A stretch of 13,038 nucleotides of DNA from an uncultured Chitinophagaceae bacterium. GTDB taxonomy: Bacteria; Bacteroidota; Bacteroidia; Chitinophagales; Chitinophagaceae. The notes under the pieces are model-generated. The model was not told the DNA's origin, did not search any database, and saw only the letters and a program-made list of their open reading frames with translations. Location of the stretch: positions 1 to 13,038 of the forward strand of contig CAKSVK010000102.1 of assembly GCA_934502905.1 (NCBI GenBank). The letters are read 5' to 3'. Each line of letters opens with the position of its first letter. Within the stretch, counting starts at the first letter, position 1. The position numbers and the translations under genes were made by a program. This document shows, piece after piece, positions 5,446 through 13,038 of the stretch.

Positions 5446-8400
5446 ATGAAAAAAAGTTGGCTCCCGTACAGGGGGAAATTACCGAATTGCTTCAAAAAAG
5501 TATTATTAGTAATGAAACTCACTGTTATATTGATTTTTCTCAATGTTCTTCAGGTGAGCGCCAAGGTTACGGCACAGGAGAAAGTGACCCTTCAACTGAA
5601 TAAGATAACGATCGGCGAGATATTGAATACGATTGAAGATCAGGGGCATTACCGTTTTGTGTACAACAGCAACCTGAAGGATATCCGCCTGAAAACTTCC
5701 ATCAATGCCAGGGATGCTTCTATAACAGATGTCATGGACAGGTTGCTGGATGGCACCAACCTGCTGTATAACATACTGGATGATAACCTGATAGTGCTCA
5801 GGTTGCATAAGCCGGATCAGGATATTGTTGTAAAGGGGAAAGTAATGGATGCCAATGGAAATCCGCTTCCGGGCGTTTCGGTTTCCGTTAAAGGGACCAA
5901 CCAGGGCGTTATGACCGATGTAAACGGGGATTTTTCCATTTCCGCTCCTGAGAAAGGTGTTCTGGTTTTCTCATTTGTAGGCTTCCAAAGCCAGGAAGTG
6001 GCTATTACAGGAGAAGAAGCCATGAATGTAATCCTGGAGCCTTCAGCAGCTACTCAACAACTGGAAGAGGTGGTAGTGATCGGGTATGGTACAGCCAGCA
6101 AAAGAGACCTGACAGGTTCTATTGTAAAGGTAGATGGAAAAGAGGTGGCTGATAAACCGAACGTGAATCCTGTCGCTTCGTTGCAGGCTAAGGTTGCCGG
6201 GCTTTCCGTTGTAAACAATGGTACACCGGGTAAAGCACCGGATATTCGTGTGAGGGGAACCGTTAGTTTAGGGCAGGTGCATCCTCTATATGTGGTTGAT
6301 GGTATCTTAAATGATAACATCGATTATATCAACCCCAACGATATTGAATCTATTGAAGTGTTGAAAGACCCGTCTTCTCTTGCTATTTTTGGGGTGAGAG
6401 GTGCTACAGGCGTTATTGCTATTACGACGAAAAAGGCTAAAGCCGGTCAATCTACTATAAACTTTAATGCTACTTATGGCATTAAAAAGCTGGTGGACAA
6501 GATAAAGCTGGCAAATTCAGAAGAGTTCAAAACATTGTTTGCTGAGGAACGTGCCAACCTGGGAATCACTGATCCCTACGACTATACGGGGTTGACAGCC
6601 AATACAGACTGGATTGATGCGGTAACGCAGACCGGAAGATATAACGCCTATAACCTGGGCGTAGCCGGCGGATCCGAAAAAAATAAATTCAATTTTGGTC
6701 TGGGTTATATCATGGATGATGGAATTGTGGTACATGAACGCCAGAAAAAAATATTACTTTCCTTTAACGATGAATTCCGGGTAACCAACGGAATTAAAAT
6801 GGGGGTAAACTTAAATGCTTCCAGGACCAATAATCCTTATGATGCAACCTGGGTACTGGATGCTGCGCGTAAGGTGGTGCCAATGGTGTCCCCCGGTACC
6901 AAGAATTTTTATGTGAAAGATCCCTATGGTCCGGATAGTCTGAATATGGATATCTATTCTGCTTTAAATACCGGTTTGCAGACCTCAGGAGTAGTAAACC
7001 CTCTGGTAGAAGTGGAAAATGAATGGAACCGTCGCAAAAGTATTGAATATAGAACAGTTGGTAGTGTGTTCGCCGATATATCCTTTACCAAGGATTTGAC
7101 CTTTCGTACTACTTTCTATGCCGATATGAGCAACGTAAACTTTCGGAGGTATCGGCCCTTGTATTATGCATACAACCCTGTGAACGAGCAACCCGAACTG
7201 GCAAATTCAGTCACCAGTATTTCAGAAAACGACGACACTTACAGGAAGTTTCAACAGGACTACATCCTGACATACAAGAAAAGATTCGGAGAACATAACC
7301 TTACCGCCACAGCCGGGGTTACCAGCTACTATTTCGGACAGTTTTCCAGAACAGCCAATGCCCGCCAGGGAAATACGGCGATACCGGATGATCCGCGTTT
7401 TTGGTATATCAACTCTGGTTTATTTGTGGATCCCGAATCACGGATATCCGGTTCTAATCAAAGCGAGTACACCACGCTGTCTTATCTGGCCCGCTTCCTT
7501 TACAATTACAAGGGAAAATACTACCTGAATGGGTCTCTGCGAAATGATGCATCTTCCCGGCTTCCGCCTCAAAACCGCAACCAGCTATTCTGGGCGTTGG
7601 GCGCCGCCTGGGAAATCAGTGAAGAAAGCTTTATGGAGAACCAGCAATTTTTTGATTTCTTAAAGTTGAAGGGCTCCATAGGCGTACTGGGAAACCAATC
7701 AGCTGTTTCGGGCGATGGGGTAACTACGATCAATTATCCTTACTTCCCGCAGTTACGTAGTGGTGTAAGCGCTGTTTTTGGTACCAATGTATTAGCAGCA
7801 GCTTTCCCTGATTGGGAACGTAACCCGGATCTAAAATGGGAAACCATCCATGCCAATGAGATCGGGATAGAGTTTAATGCATTCCAGAACAGGTTACATT
7901 TTGAAGCCAACTATTTTAACAGAACAACCAAAGACCTGGTGATTTTCGTGGACAGGGCTACCCTGGGATTACCCAACAAACTGGTGAACGGTGGAAGCAT
8001 CAGGAACTGGGGGCAGGAGTTTATGGCCAGTTGGAACCAGGAGATCGCCAAGAATTTCAGTATCAATATTGGTGGTAATATTACCTTCCTGAAGAATAAG
8101 GTGCTTAACCTTACTTCAGAAATTCCAACCGGAAGGTTAATGCGAGGCTCTCAAAACAATAATGCGGCACTGAGTGTTACACAGGCCGGCATGCCCATCG
8201 GTTTCTTTTATGGATACGTAGTGGAAGGATTATATCAATCTGATCTTGATGTTTTACAGTCCCCGGCTGCCATATCCATTGGTGGCGCTCATCCGGGCGA
8301 TTTAAAATATAAGGATATCAGTGGTCCTGATGGTAAGCCCGACGGACAAATTACCGCAGATGACAGGGTAATGATCGGTAATCCGACACCTGATTTTACT

Positions 8401-8874
8401 TATGGAGCAAGCATTGCGCTTAATTATAAAGGCTTTAGCCTTGGAATTGACGTGGGCGGCGTATATGGTAATGAAGTGTTCCGTTCCTGGGGTAGCCTTG
8501 AGTCTGGTTTTCAACGGGTCAACTATCCGGCTTATAAGCTGAACAGGTGGCATGGGGCCGGAACCTCTAACTGGGATCCGGTGCTCAATGAGGGACATAC
8601 TATTAATAAACATGGATCGACTTACAACATTGAAGATGGAAGTTATTTCAGGATCAGGAACATCCAGCTTTCTTACAGCTTCTCTCAAAGCCTGATGTCG
8701 GAATTACGGATGAAGGGTATCAGGGTCTTTGTGAATGTTCAGAACCTGAAAACATGGAAGAACAACAGCGGTTATACGGCAGAATTTGGCGGGGATGCTA
8801 CCTCTTTTGGATATGATGTTGCCGGAGGGGCAATTCCGGTAGTGGGGACAGCCGGTATAAACGTTACTTTTTAA
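5446..8874 (+). CDS. SusC/RagA family TonB-linked outer-membrane transporter with STN domain, 1142 aa
   Basis: This is the barrel half of a SusCD 'pedal-bin' importer for glycans, peptides or other large ligands. The start at 5446 gives MKKSWLPYRG and then a hydrophobic signal segment (about residues 19-44); an ATG at 5416 would add ten polar residues. Residues 46-118 are the STN domain (VTLQLNKITIGEILNTIEDQG...), used to signal to a FecR partner. Residues 128-205 are the CarboxypepD_reg domain (GKVMDANGNPLPGVSVSVKG, GFQSQEV). Residues 206-335 are the TonB box/plug, with the SusC hallmarks EEVVVIGYGTASKRDLTGSI, LYVVDGI and IESIEVLKDPSSLAIFGVRG. The rest is barrel, ending in the typical C-terminal aromatic (INVTF). 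Length is normal for the family. fecR is upstream and susD starts 18 nt after the stop, so it is probably co-transcribed with susD. Confidence 0.96.
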   Translation: MKKSWLPYRGKLPNCFKKVLLVMKLTVILIFLNVLQVSAKVTAQEKVTLQLNKITIGEILNTIEDQGHYRFVYNSNLKDIRLKTSINARDASITDVMDRLLDGTNLLYNILDDNLIVLRLHKPDQDIVVKGKVMDANGNPLPGVSVSVKGTNQGVMTDVNGDFSISAPEKGVLVFSFVGFQSQEVAITGEEAMNVILEPSAATQQLEEVVVIGYGTASKRDLTGSIVKVDGKEVADKPNVNPVASLQAKVAGLSVVNNGTPGKAPDIRVRGTVSLGQVHPLYVVDGILNDNIDYINPNDIESIEVLKDPSSLAIFGVRGATGVIAITTKKAKAGQSTINFNATYGIKKLVDKIKLANSEEFKTLFAEERANLGITDPYDYTGLTANTDWIDAVTQTGRYNAYNLGVAGGSEKNKFNFGLGYIMDDGIVVHERQKKILLSFNDEFRVTNGIKMGVNLNASRTNNPYDATWVLDAARKVVPMVSPGTKNFYVKDPYGPDSLNMDIYSALNTGLQTSGVVNPLVEVENEWNRRKSIEYRTVGSVFADISFTKDLTFRTTFYADMSNVNFRRYRPLYYAYNPVNEQPELANSVTSISENDDTYRKFQQDYILTYKKRFGEHNLTATAGVTSYYFGQFSRTANARQGNTAIPDDPRFWYINSGLFVDPESRISGSNQSEYTTLSYLARFLYNYKGKYYLNGSLRNDASSRLPPQNRNQLFWALGAAWEISEESFMENQQFFDFLKLKGSIGVLGNQSAVSGDGVTTINYPYFPQLRSGVSAVFGTNVLAAAFPDWERNPDLKWETIHANEIGIEFNAFQNRLHFEANYFNRTTKDLVIFVDRATLGLPNKLVNGGSIRNWGQEFMASWNQEIAKNFSINIGGNITFLKNKVLNLTSEIPTGRLMRGSQNNNAALSVTQAGMPIGFFYGYVVEGLYQSDLDVLQSPAAISIGGAHPGDLKYKDISGPDGKPDGQITADDRVMIGNPTPDFTYGASIALNYKGFSLGIDVGGVYGNEVFRSWGSLESGFQRVNYPAYKLNRWHGAGTSNWDPVLNEGHTINKHGSTYNIEDGSYFRIRNIQLSYSFSQSLMSELRMKGIRVFVNVQNLKTWKNNSGYTAEFGGDATSFGYDVAGGAIPVVGTAGINVTF

Positions 8875-8892
8875 TTTAAAAAATTGATTGGT

Positions 8893-10488
8893 ATGAAGCT
8901 TAGCTTAAAAATATTTTTACCGGTGATGCTCCTGTTGATGATCACCGGAGCGGGTTGTAAGAAGTTTCTGGATAAAAAGCCGTTAACGGCTACAGAAGAC
9001 GATCTTACGCAAGGAGCGCTGGAGAATAAGATACTGGGTATTTACAGTACGTTCAGAACTTATTCGGCCTTCAATGAGCTGGTATGGCTCGACTTTCATA
9101 GTATCCGGGATGATGATGCAGAAAAAGGCAGCAACCAGACAGACGGTGCGGAAGTGAATACACTGTTTGAAACATTCCAGTACGGAAAGAGTGGATGGGC
9201 GCCGGAGGTATATTGGAATGACCACTATACCCTTATTAATCTTGCAAATGATGCATTGGATGGCGCAGAGGTCTATACTGATCCGGCTTCTCTCCGGAAT
9301 GTTGGTGAAGCGTGTTTTTTTAGGGCATACGCCTATTTTAATCTGGTAAGAACCTATGGAGAAGTTCCGCTGATCAACTTTAAAGTAGTAAACCCGGCAG
9401 ATGGTATTCGTCCGAAATCTACTGTTCCCGAGATCTATGCTTTTATCGACTCCAACCTGCAGGTGGCGGTGCAATATTTGCCAAATACACCCCTGGAGTA
9501 TACAGGATCAGAAGGGAATGAAGGAAGGCTTACACGTGGAGCGGCCAATACACTTTGGGCCCAAACCTTTCTATTCCGAAAGGATTGGGGAAGGGTGGTC
9601 GCATTGTGTAATGAGGTGATGGCATCCGGACTTTATGATTTAGAGTCCAACTTTGTAAACATATGGCGGGAAGGGCTTAATGGTTTAGGCAAAAACGGAA
9701 TTGAGTCAATATTTGAGACACAGGCCTATTGCGGTCCAGGGTCAGCCACCAATGAAGCATTGGATTTCGGTAACCACTGGGGCACTTGCCAGCAGGTTCG
9801 CAGGGGAGGCGCGGGTATTGAATGGAACCTGGGATGGGGTTGGAATACACCCACACAAAAATTGGTAGATGCATGGGATGATGACGACCCCCGTAAGGCT
9901 GCTACCATTTTGTATTCCGGTCAGTTTGACGGCGGACCTTCTACCGGTGGCTATGGCGCCACATTGCCAGCGTATAATGCTGATGAAGGTGGCGGCGGTA
10001 TAGCCCGTAAATATTGGAATAAGAAAGTATATTCTGATCCCGCTGTGAGACAATTCACAGGAATGATCAATGAAAGAGGACAGGCCAGATGGGTTAATCA
10101 CAGGATATTACGATATGCAGATGTGATTTTAATGCTGGCGGAAGCACAAAATGAAACGGGTGATGGAGAAAATGCCGCGATCAACCTGGAAAAAATCAGG
10201 AACCGGGCCAGTGGTGGACTGGGAACCTCCAGGACAATACTGCCTCCGATTGCATTTGTTGATCAGGCACAAATGCGTACTGCCATTAAAAACGAACGCC
10301 GGTGGGAGTTTGCAATGGAAGGTTATCGTTTCTTCGATCTGGTGAGGTGGACACCCGCAACAGATGGAATAGATGCGCCTACCGTGTTGGGACCACTGGG
10401 ATATTCCAACCGGGCCCGGTATTATCCTATACCCCAAGCTGCAATTGATCAATCGGGAAATGTATTGAAGCAGAACCCCGAATGGTAA
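8893..10488 (+). CDS. SusD/RagB family surface lipoprotein, 531 aa
   Basis: This is the lid and substrate-binding partner of the SusC barrel. The ATG at 8893 gives a lipoprotein signal with the invariant cysteine at residue 22 (ITGAGC|KKFLDKKPL); a TTG nine bases upstream is less likely. Family motifs are in order: FRAYAYFNLVRTYGEVPLI (143-161) in the TPR-like core, then WNTPTQKLVDAWDDDDPRK (316-334), RILRYADVILMLAEAQNETGD (404-424) and NERRWEFAMEGYRFFDLVRWT (467-487). It ends in the usual QNPEW. Length is typical. The acidic run DDDDPRK and a Gly-rich insertion (GGPSTGGYGATLPAYNADEGGGG, about 347-369 in part) lie in the variable binding part. It follows susC by 18 nt and precedes the LamG gene by 23 nt. 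The substrate cannot be read from the sequence. Confidence 0.96.
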   Translation: MKLSLKIFLPVMLLLMITGAGCKKFLDKKPLTATEDDLTQGALENKILGIYSTFRTYSAFNELVWLDFHSIRDDDAEKGSNQTDGAEVNTLFETFQYGKSGWAPEVYWNDHYTLINLANDALDGAEVYTDPASLRNVGEACFFRAYAYFNLVRTYGEVPLINFKVVNPADGIRPKSTVPEIYAFIDSNLQVAVQYLPNTPLEYTGSEGNEGRLTRGAANTLWAQTFLFRKDWGRVVALCNEVMASGLYDLESNFVNIWREGLNGLGKNGIESIFETQAYCGPGSATNEALDFGNHWGTCQQVRRGGAGIEWNLGWGWNTPTQKLVDAWDDDDPRKAATILYSGQFDGGPSTGGYGATLPAYNADEGGGGIARKYWNKKVYSDPAVRQFTGMINERGQARWVNHRILRYADVILMLAEAQNETGDGENAAINLEKIRNRASGGLGTSRTILPPIAFVDQAQMRTAIKNERRWEFAMEGYRFFDLVRWTPATDGIDAPTVLGPLGYSNRARYYPIPQAAIDQSGNVLKQNPEW

Positions 10489-10511
10489 TTTATTTTAATA
10501 AAATGTAAGCC

Positions 10512-11360
10512 ATGAAAAAAATAAATATAACAATATGGGTGTTGGCGTTGTTAATTGGCACAGGATGCCAGAAAATGGAACGCCCCCCGCTGGGAGACTA
10601 TCCCACTGATGAACAGCAGCAATTGCTGGATGGACCCCTGCGGTTTTATGTAAACTTCGATGGTACAGATGGAATTACACCGAGATGGAATGTTTATGAT
10701 AGCATATCATCGAATCCTGCCTTGAGCCTTCCTAATTCTATGAATCTTGTACCCGGTGTACAGGGTAATAGTCTTCAAGGTGCTGATAATGCAGCTGTGT
10801 TGTATCTCAATACAAATGATTTTAAAAATGCAACCAGCTTCACCATTGCTTTTTGGATGAAAAGAGAAGTGAATAACAGAACCGAATTTCTTTTCTCACT
10901 TAAGGATGAAACCTATGGTTGGATTAAAAGTTCTATTACAATGTTGATGGAACATTCAACTGAAACGGATGCAACTGTTAAGTTGGTTCTGATGGATCAG
11001 TGGTTGGAGTTTGCCAATGAAAATAAACTAAAAAGGCCGCTGTTTGATGGTAACTGGCATCATTTTGCCATGGCTTATGACGAGACTACTTCCAGGATGA
11101 CTTATTATGTAGATGGTCTTCCTGTGTCAGAAGCGCCTGATGCGGCAACCCTGGTTAAAAAAGATGGTAACCCCAGAGGAAAGCTGGACTTGTCGAAATC
11201 GGATAACCTTGTGATAGGTGGTGCCAATAAAAATGCATCCCTGCCTGGTCCTACCGATAGCTGGTTGAACTCTTACCTGGGTGATTTGGATCAATTCAGG
11301 ATGTATAATAAAGCACTGACTGCTGCTGAAGTAAAGTCATTGTTTGATTCGAAGCTTTAA
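10512..11360 (+). CDS. LamG/concanavalin-like lipoprotein, likely surface binding protein, 282 aa
   Basis: The signal peptide ends in a lipobox with cysteine at residue 19 (LLIGTGC|QK). After a short linker (to about residue 42) the protein is one LamG jelly-roll (Laminin_G_3-like). Its hallmarks are SFTIAFWMKRE (109-119), NWHHFAMAYD (181-190), YYVDGLPVSE (198-207), LVIGGANK (233-240) and the closing GDLDQFRMYNKALTAAEVKSLF (257-278). Such domains bind glycans or proteins and usually lack catalysis; no catalytic Glu pair of a GH16-type enzyme is seen. Its place right after susD, 23 nt apart, is where SusE/SusF-type surface glycan-binding proteins lie, so I infer the same kind of role. The strong hairpin at 11376-11437 follows 15 nt after the stop. 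Confidence 0.88.
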   Translation: MKKINITIWVLALLIGTGCQKMERPPLGDYPTDEQQQLLDGPLRFYVNFDGTDGITPRWNVYDSISSNPALSLPNSMNLVPGVQGNSLQGADNAAVLYLNTNDFKNATSFTIAFWMKREVNNRTEFLFSLKDETYGWIKSSITMLMEHSTETDATVKLVLMDQWLEFANENKLKRPLFDGNWHHFAMAYDETTSRMTYYVDGLPVSEAPDAATLVKKDGNPRGKLDLSKSDNLVIGGANKNASLPGPTDSWLNSYLGDLDQFRMYNKALTAAEVKSLFDSKL

Positions 11361-11375
11361 TAAGTTTAAGTAGTT

Positions 11376-11437
11376 GGGGCTGACTAAAAAATCCGTCCTT
11401 CCCCGCAAGGACGATTCATACCTTTTTAGTCAGTCCC
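11376..11437 (+). terminator. Long nested hairpin, probable bidirectional terminator after the susCD-LamG operon
   Basis: GGGGCTGACTAAAAA (11376-11390) pairs with TTTTTAGTCAGTCCC (11423-11437) over 15 positions with one G-T wobble. Inside it ATC (11391-11393) pairs with GAT (11413-11415), and GTCCTT (11395-11400) pairs with AAGGAC (11407-11412) around loop CCCCGC. The A5/T5 part of the outer stem would supply a T tract after the inner GC-rich hairpin, with a 7-nt bulge between. It lies between the LamG stop and the cytochrome start, which is only 12 nt further on. The size and symmetry also fit a dispersed palindromic repeat. Confidence 0.65.
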
Positions 11438-11449
11438 TTCTTTGCATGT

Positions 11450-12664
11450 ATGATGCAGATGTTGAAGCTACATAGGAAAATGTTCTTGTTAATGCTGATG
11501 CTTATTACATCAGCATTAACTTTCTATACCTGTGTTCAACCCCGGGAAACCCCTGAAAATGAGCTGCCGGTATTTACCGGATCCGCCGCTTGTGCAGGTT
11601 GCCACAGCAATATTTTGGAAGAGCACATTAAGACTCCTCATTTTTTAACTTCCCGTTATGCAGAAGAAAGCAATATCCCCGGAAGTATTAAAAGTCAAAA
11701 AGAGGTCTTTTACGACAGCCGTCATATTGTTTCGTTAATTAAAGAAGACAGTGCTTTTTTTCAGGTGCTGATGGAAGATGGGAAAGAAGTAAGGCGTGAA
11801 CGGATGGATATCTCAGTGGGGGCTGGTATTAAAGGACAAACTTATCTGTATTGGAAAGATAATTTCCTGTTTCAGCTTCCTGTATTTCATTTTTCACTGA
11901 AAGACCTATGGGTTAACAGCCCGGGGTTTCCTAATAAAGTAATATTCAATCGTGCAATCACCTCCCGTTGCCTTGAATGTCATAGCACATATGCTCAAAA
12001 AATAGAAGTTGGGCAAGATCAACCTGAGCAGTTTTCGCGTGAGAACCTTGTTCTCGGCATCGACTGTGAAAAGTGCCATGGCGCTGCCTCGAATCATGTA
12101 AAGTATCATAGGGAGAACCCCGCGGATTCAGCGGGTAAATTCATTGTTAGCACTAAAGGATTTACGAGGCAACAAAAGCTGGATATGTGTGCACTCTGCC
12201 ATTCGGGTATTATGATTAATAAGCAGCCGGCTTTTAGCTTCACGCCTGGCGACAGGCTGTCGGACTATTACGCATATAACACGATTGCTGCCGATATAGA
12301 AAGCCTGGATGTGCATGGGAATCAATATGGCTTGCTGACACTCAGCCAGTGCTTTTTACAGAGCGATCTTACCTGCAATAGCTGTCATGATAGCCATAAA
12401 AAGGAAACAGGAGATATCCTGTTGTTTTCTGAAAGATGTATGAGCTGCCATAAGGAAGAGCATAAAAAACTTCAGGGTGTTACGGGCGTCTCCTTGCAAG
12501 AGAACTGTATTGATTGCCATATGCCCGAAAAGGAATCAAAAACAATCGTATTTCATGACTACAGCACAAAAGAGAAGCTGGCGGCAGGTATGCGTACGCA
12601 CCTGATCAAAATATATCCGGAGCAAACGGAAAAAATAATCCGTTATCTTAAACAAAAAAAATAA
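11450..12664 (+). CDS. Secreted heptahaem c-type cytochrome (cytochrome c554-like), 404 aa
   Basis: Seven covalent haem-binding CxxCH motifs are visible: C48AGCH, C174LECH, C206EKCH, C247ALCH, C309NSCH, C330MSCH and C353IDCH. The N-terminus has a hydrophobic signal segment (residues 11-27) ending at Cys-28 (LTFYTC|VQPRE). This may be a relaxed lipobox, giving a lipid-anchored protein, or the protein may be periplasmic. The pattern of a first CxxCH, a nearby TPH (His-64), about 120 residues of beta-rich sequence and then CLECHS, CEKCHG and CALCHS resembles the cytochrome c554-type multihaem proteins (Cytochrome_C554-like). Additional histidines (for example 59, 64, 92, 147, 216, 220, 289, 316, 338, 369) could serve as distal ligands. 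ATGs at 11450, 11453 and 11459 are all possible starts. No promoter is seen in the 12 nt after the hairpin. Its role is presumably electron transfer; the donor and acceptor are unknown. Confidence 0.92.
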   Translation: MMQMLKLHRKMFLLMLMLITSALTFYTCVQPRETPENELPVFTGSAACAGCHSNILEEHIKTPHFLTSRYAEESNIPGSIKSQKEVFYDSRHIVSLIKEDSAFFQVLMEDGKEVRRERMDISVGAGIKGQTYLYWKDNFLFQLPVFHFSLKDLWVNSPGFPNKVIFNRAITSRCLECHSTYAQKIEVGQDQPEQFSRENLVLGIDCEKCHGAASNHVKYHRENPADSAGKFIVSTKGFTRQQKLDMCALCHSGIMINKQPAFSFTPGDRLSDYYAYNTIAADIESLDVHGNQYGLLTLSQCFLQSDLTCNSCHDSHKKETGDILLFSERCMSCHKEEHKKLQGVTGVSLQENCIDCHMPEKESKTIVFHDYSTKEKLAAGMRTHLIKIYPEQTEKIIRYLKQKK

Positions 12665-12670
12665 AACAGG

Positions 12671-13038
12671 TTATCGTCCTCCGGCCTCTTCCATTCTTTT
12701 CTCTTTGGCATCCCTTAAGAATTCGGAAGCAAAGATGAAATCATTCAGCTTTTCGTTCTTGCTGTAAATGATCTCCCGGTTACTGCCTTCCCATTCTTTT
12801 TCACCTTTGTACATATAGATGATATGGTCGCCTATTTCCATCAGGCTGTTCATGTCGTGGGTATTGATGACAGTGGTGATATTAAACTCTTTGGTTACCT
12901 GGTGGATCAGCTTGTCTATTACCAGCGAGGTTTGCGGATCCAGTCCGGAGTTGGGCTCATCGCAGAACAGGTACTTGGGATTTAATACTATAGCCCGTGC
13001 AATACCTACTCTTTTTTTCATACCACCGCTGATCTCGG
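12671..13038 (-). CDS. ABC transporter ATP-binding protein, MlaF-like, C-terminal part (5' end beyond window)
   Basis: Only the last ~122 codons are present; the frame is open to the window edge, so the Walker A motif is missing. Visible in order are the ABC signature region (EISGGMKKRVGIARAI, with SGGM in place of SGGQ), Walker B plus D-loop (YLFCDEPNSGLDPQ) and the switch histidine (VINTHDMNSL). These are followed by a C-terminal tail rich in charged residues (EFLRDAKEKRMEEAGGR). The SGGMKKRVGIARAI form and the GLDPQTSLVIDKLI stretch resemble the ATPase of Mla-type lipid transporters (MlaF/Ttg2A). In such systems it works with an MlaE permease and an MCE-domain protein in moving phospholipids between membranes. 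It converges with the cytochrome gene, six bases apart, and belongs to a separate transcription unit. The ABC call is certain; the Mla assignment is likely. Confidence 0.9.
   Translation of the reverse strand, partial: EISGGMKKRVGIARAIVLNPKYLFCDEPNSGLDPQTSLVIDKLIHQVTKEFNITTVINTHDMNSLMEIGDHIIYMYKGEKEWEGSNREIIYSKNEKLNDFIFASEFLRDAKEKRMEEAGGR

Noticed and set aside
8983..9474. A 163-residue open frame antisense to susD
   Set aside because: It is antisense to a region with clear SusD motifs, has no family resemblance and no plausible start context.
11437..11449. CTTCTTTG as a -7 promoter element for the cytochrome
   Set aside because: It lacks the TA of TAnnTTTG, has no TTTG about 20 nt upstream, and would give a start at or inside the first codon.
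1..13038. CRISPR arrays, tRNA or rRNA genes, transposase genes
   Set aside because: No regularly spaced direct repeats, no cloverleaf-like or rRNA-like segments and no transposase-like proteins were seen on either strand.

Overview
The window comes from a member of the Bacteroidota, most likely Chitinophagaceae or a close relative. The evidence is a SusC/SusD pair with an STN-bearing SusC, a FecR anti-sigma factor of the Bacteroidota type, start codons mostly without Shine-Dalgarno sequences, a TAnnTTTG-type promoter element, and a dispersed-repeat-like element beginning TTGTCATCCTGAG. Placement at family level is inference.

Left part (minus strand, read right to left from about 4100 to 184): a compact four-gene operon. 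It encodes a TonB-dependent receptor with a GTG start, a small secreted TPR-like protein, a six-helix inner-membrane protein of unknown function, and a small HTH_34 winged-helix regulator whose start overlaps the preceding stop by 8 bp. Three copies of a 9-bp half-site, arranged as two overlapping perfect palindromes, lie on the promoter of this operon. This is the layout expected if the last gene autoregulates the operon. A repeat-like element lies beyond its 3' end (68-161).

Middle part (plus strand, 4238-11360): a FecR-type anti-sigma factor with no adjacent ECF sigma gene, then a 1142-residue SusC with STN domain, a SusD lipoprotein and a LamG-fold lipoprotein in the position where SusE/SusF-type surface binding proteins usually sit. 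The STN domain of SusC should contact FecR in the periplasm, so substrate arrival can be signalled to a sigma factor encoded elsewhere. No glycoside hydrolase, protease or other degradative enzyme lies in the window, so the substrate cannot be named.

Right part: a strong nested hairpin (11376-11437) separates the LamG gene from a secreted cytochrome with seven CxxCH haem-binding motifs, whose start is only 12 nt after the hairpin. The cytochrome gene converges with the 3' end of an MlaF-like ABC ATPase gene that runs off the window on the minus strand.

The observations most worth following are: the SusCD-LamG locus with a heptahaem cytochrome attached; the receptor-TPR-membrane-regulator operon with its triple half-site operator; the G8 tract in fecR that could make it phase variable; and two RNA structures around fecR/susC, one with mutually exclusive pairings.
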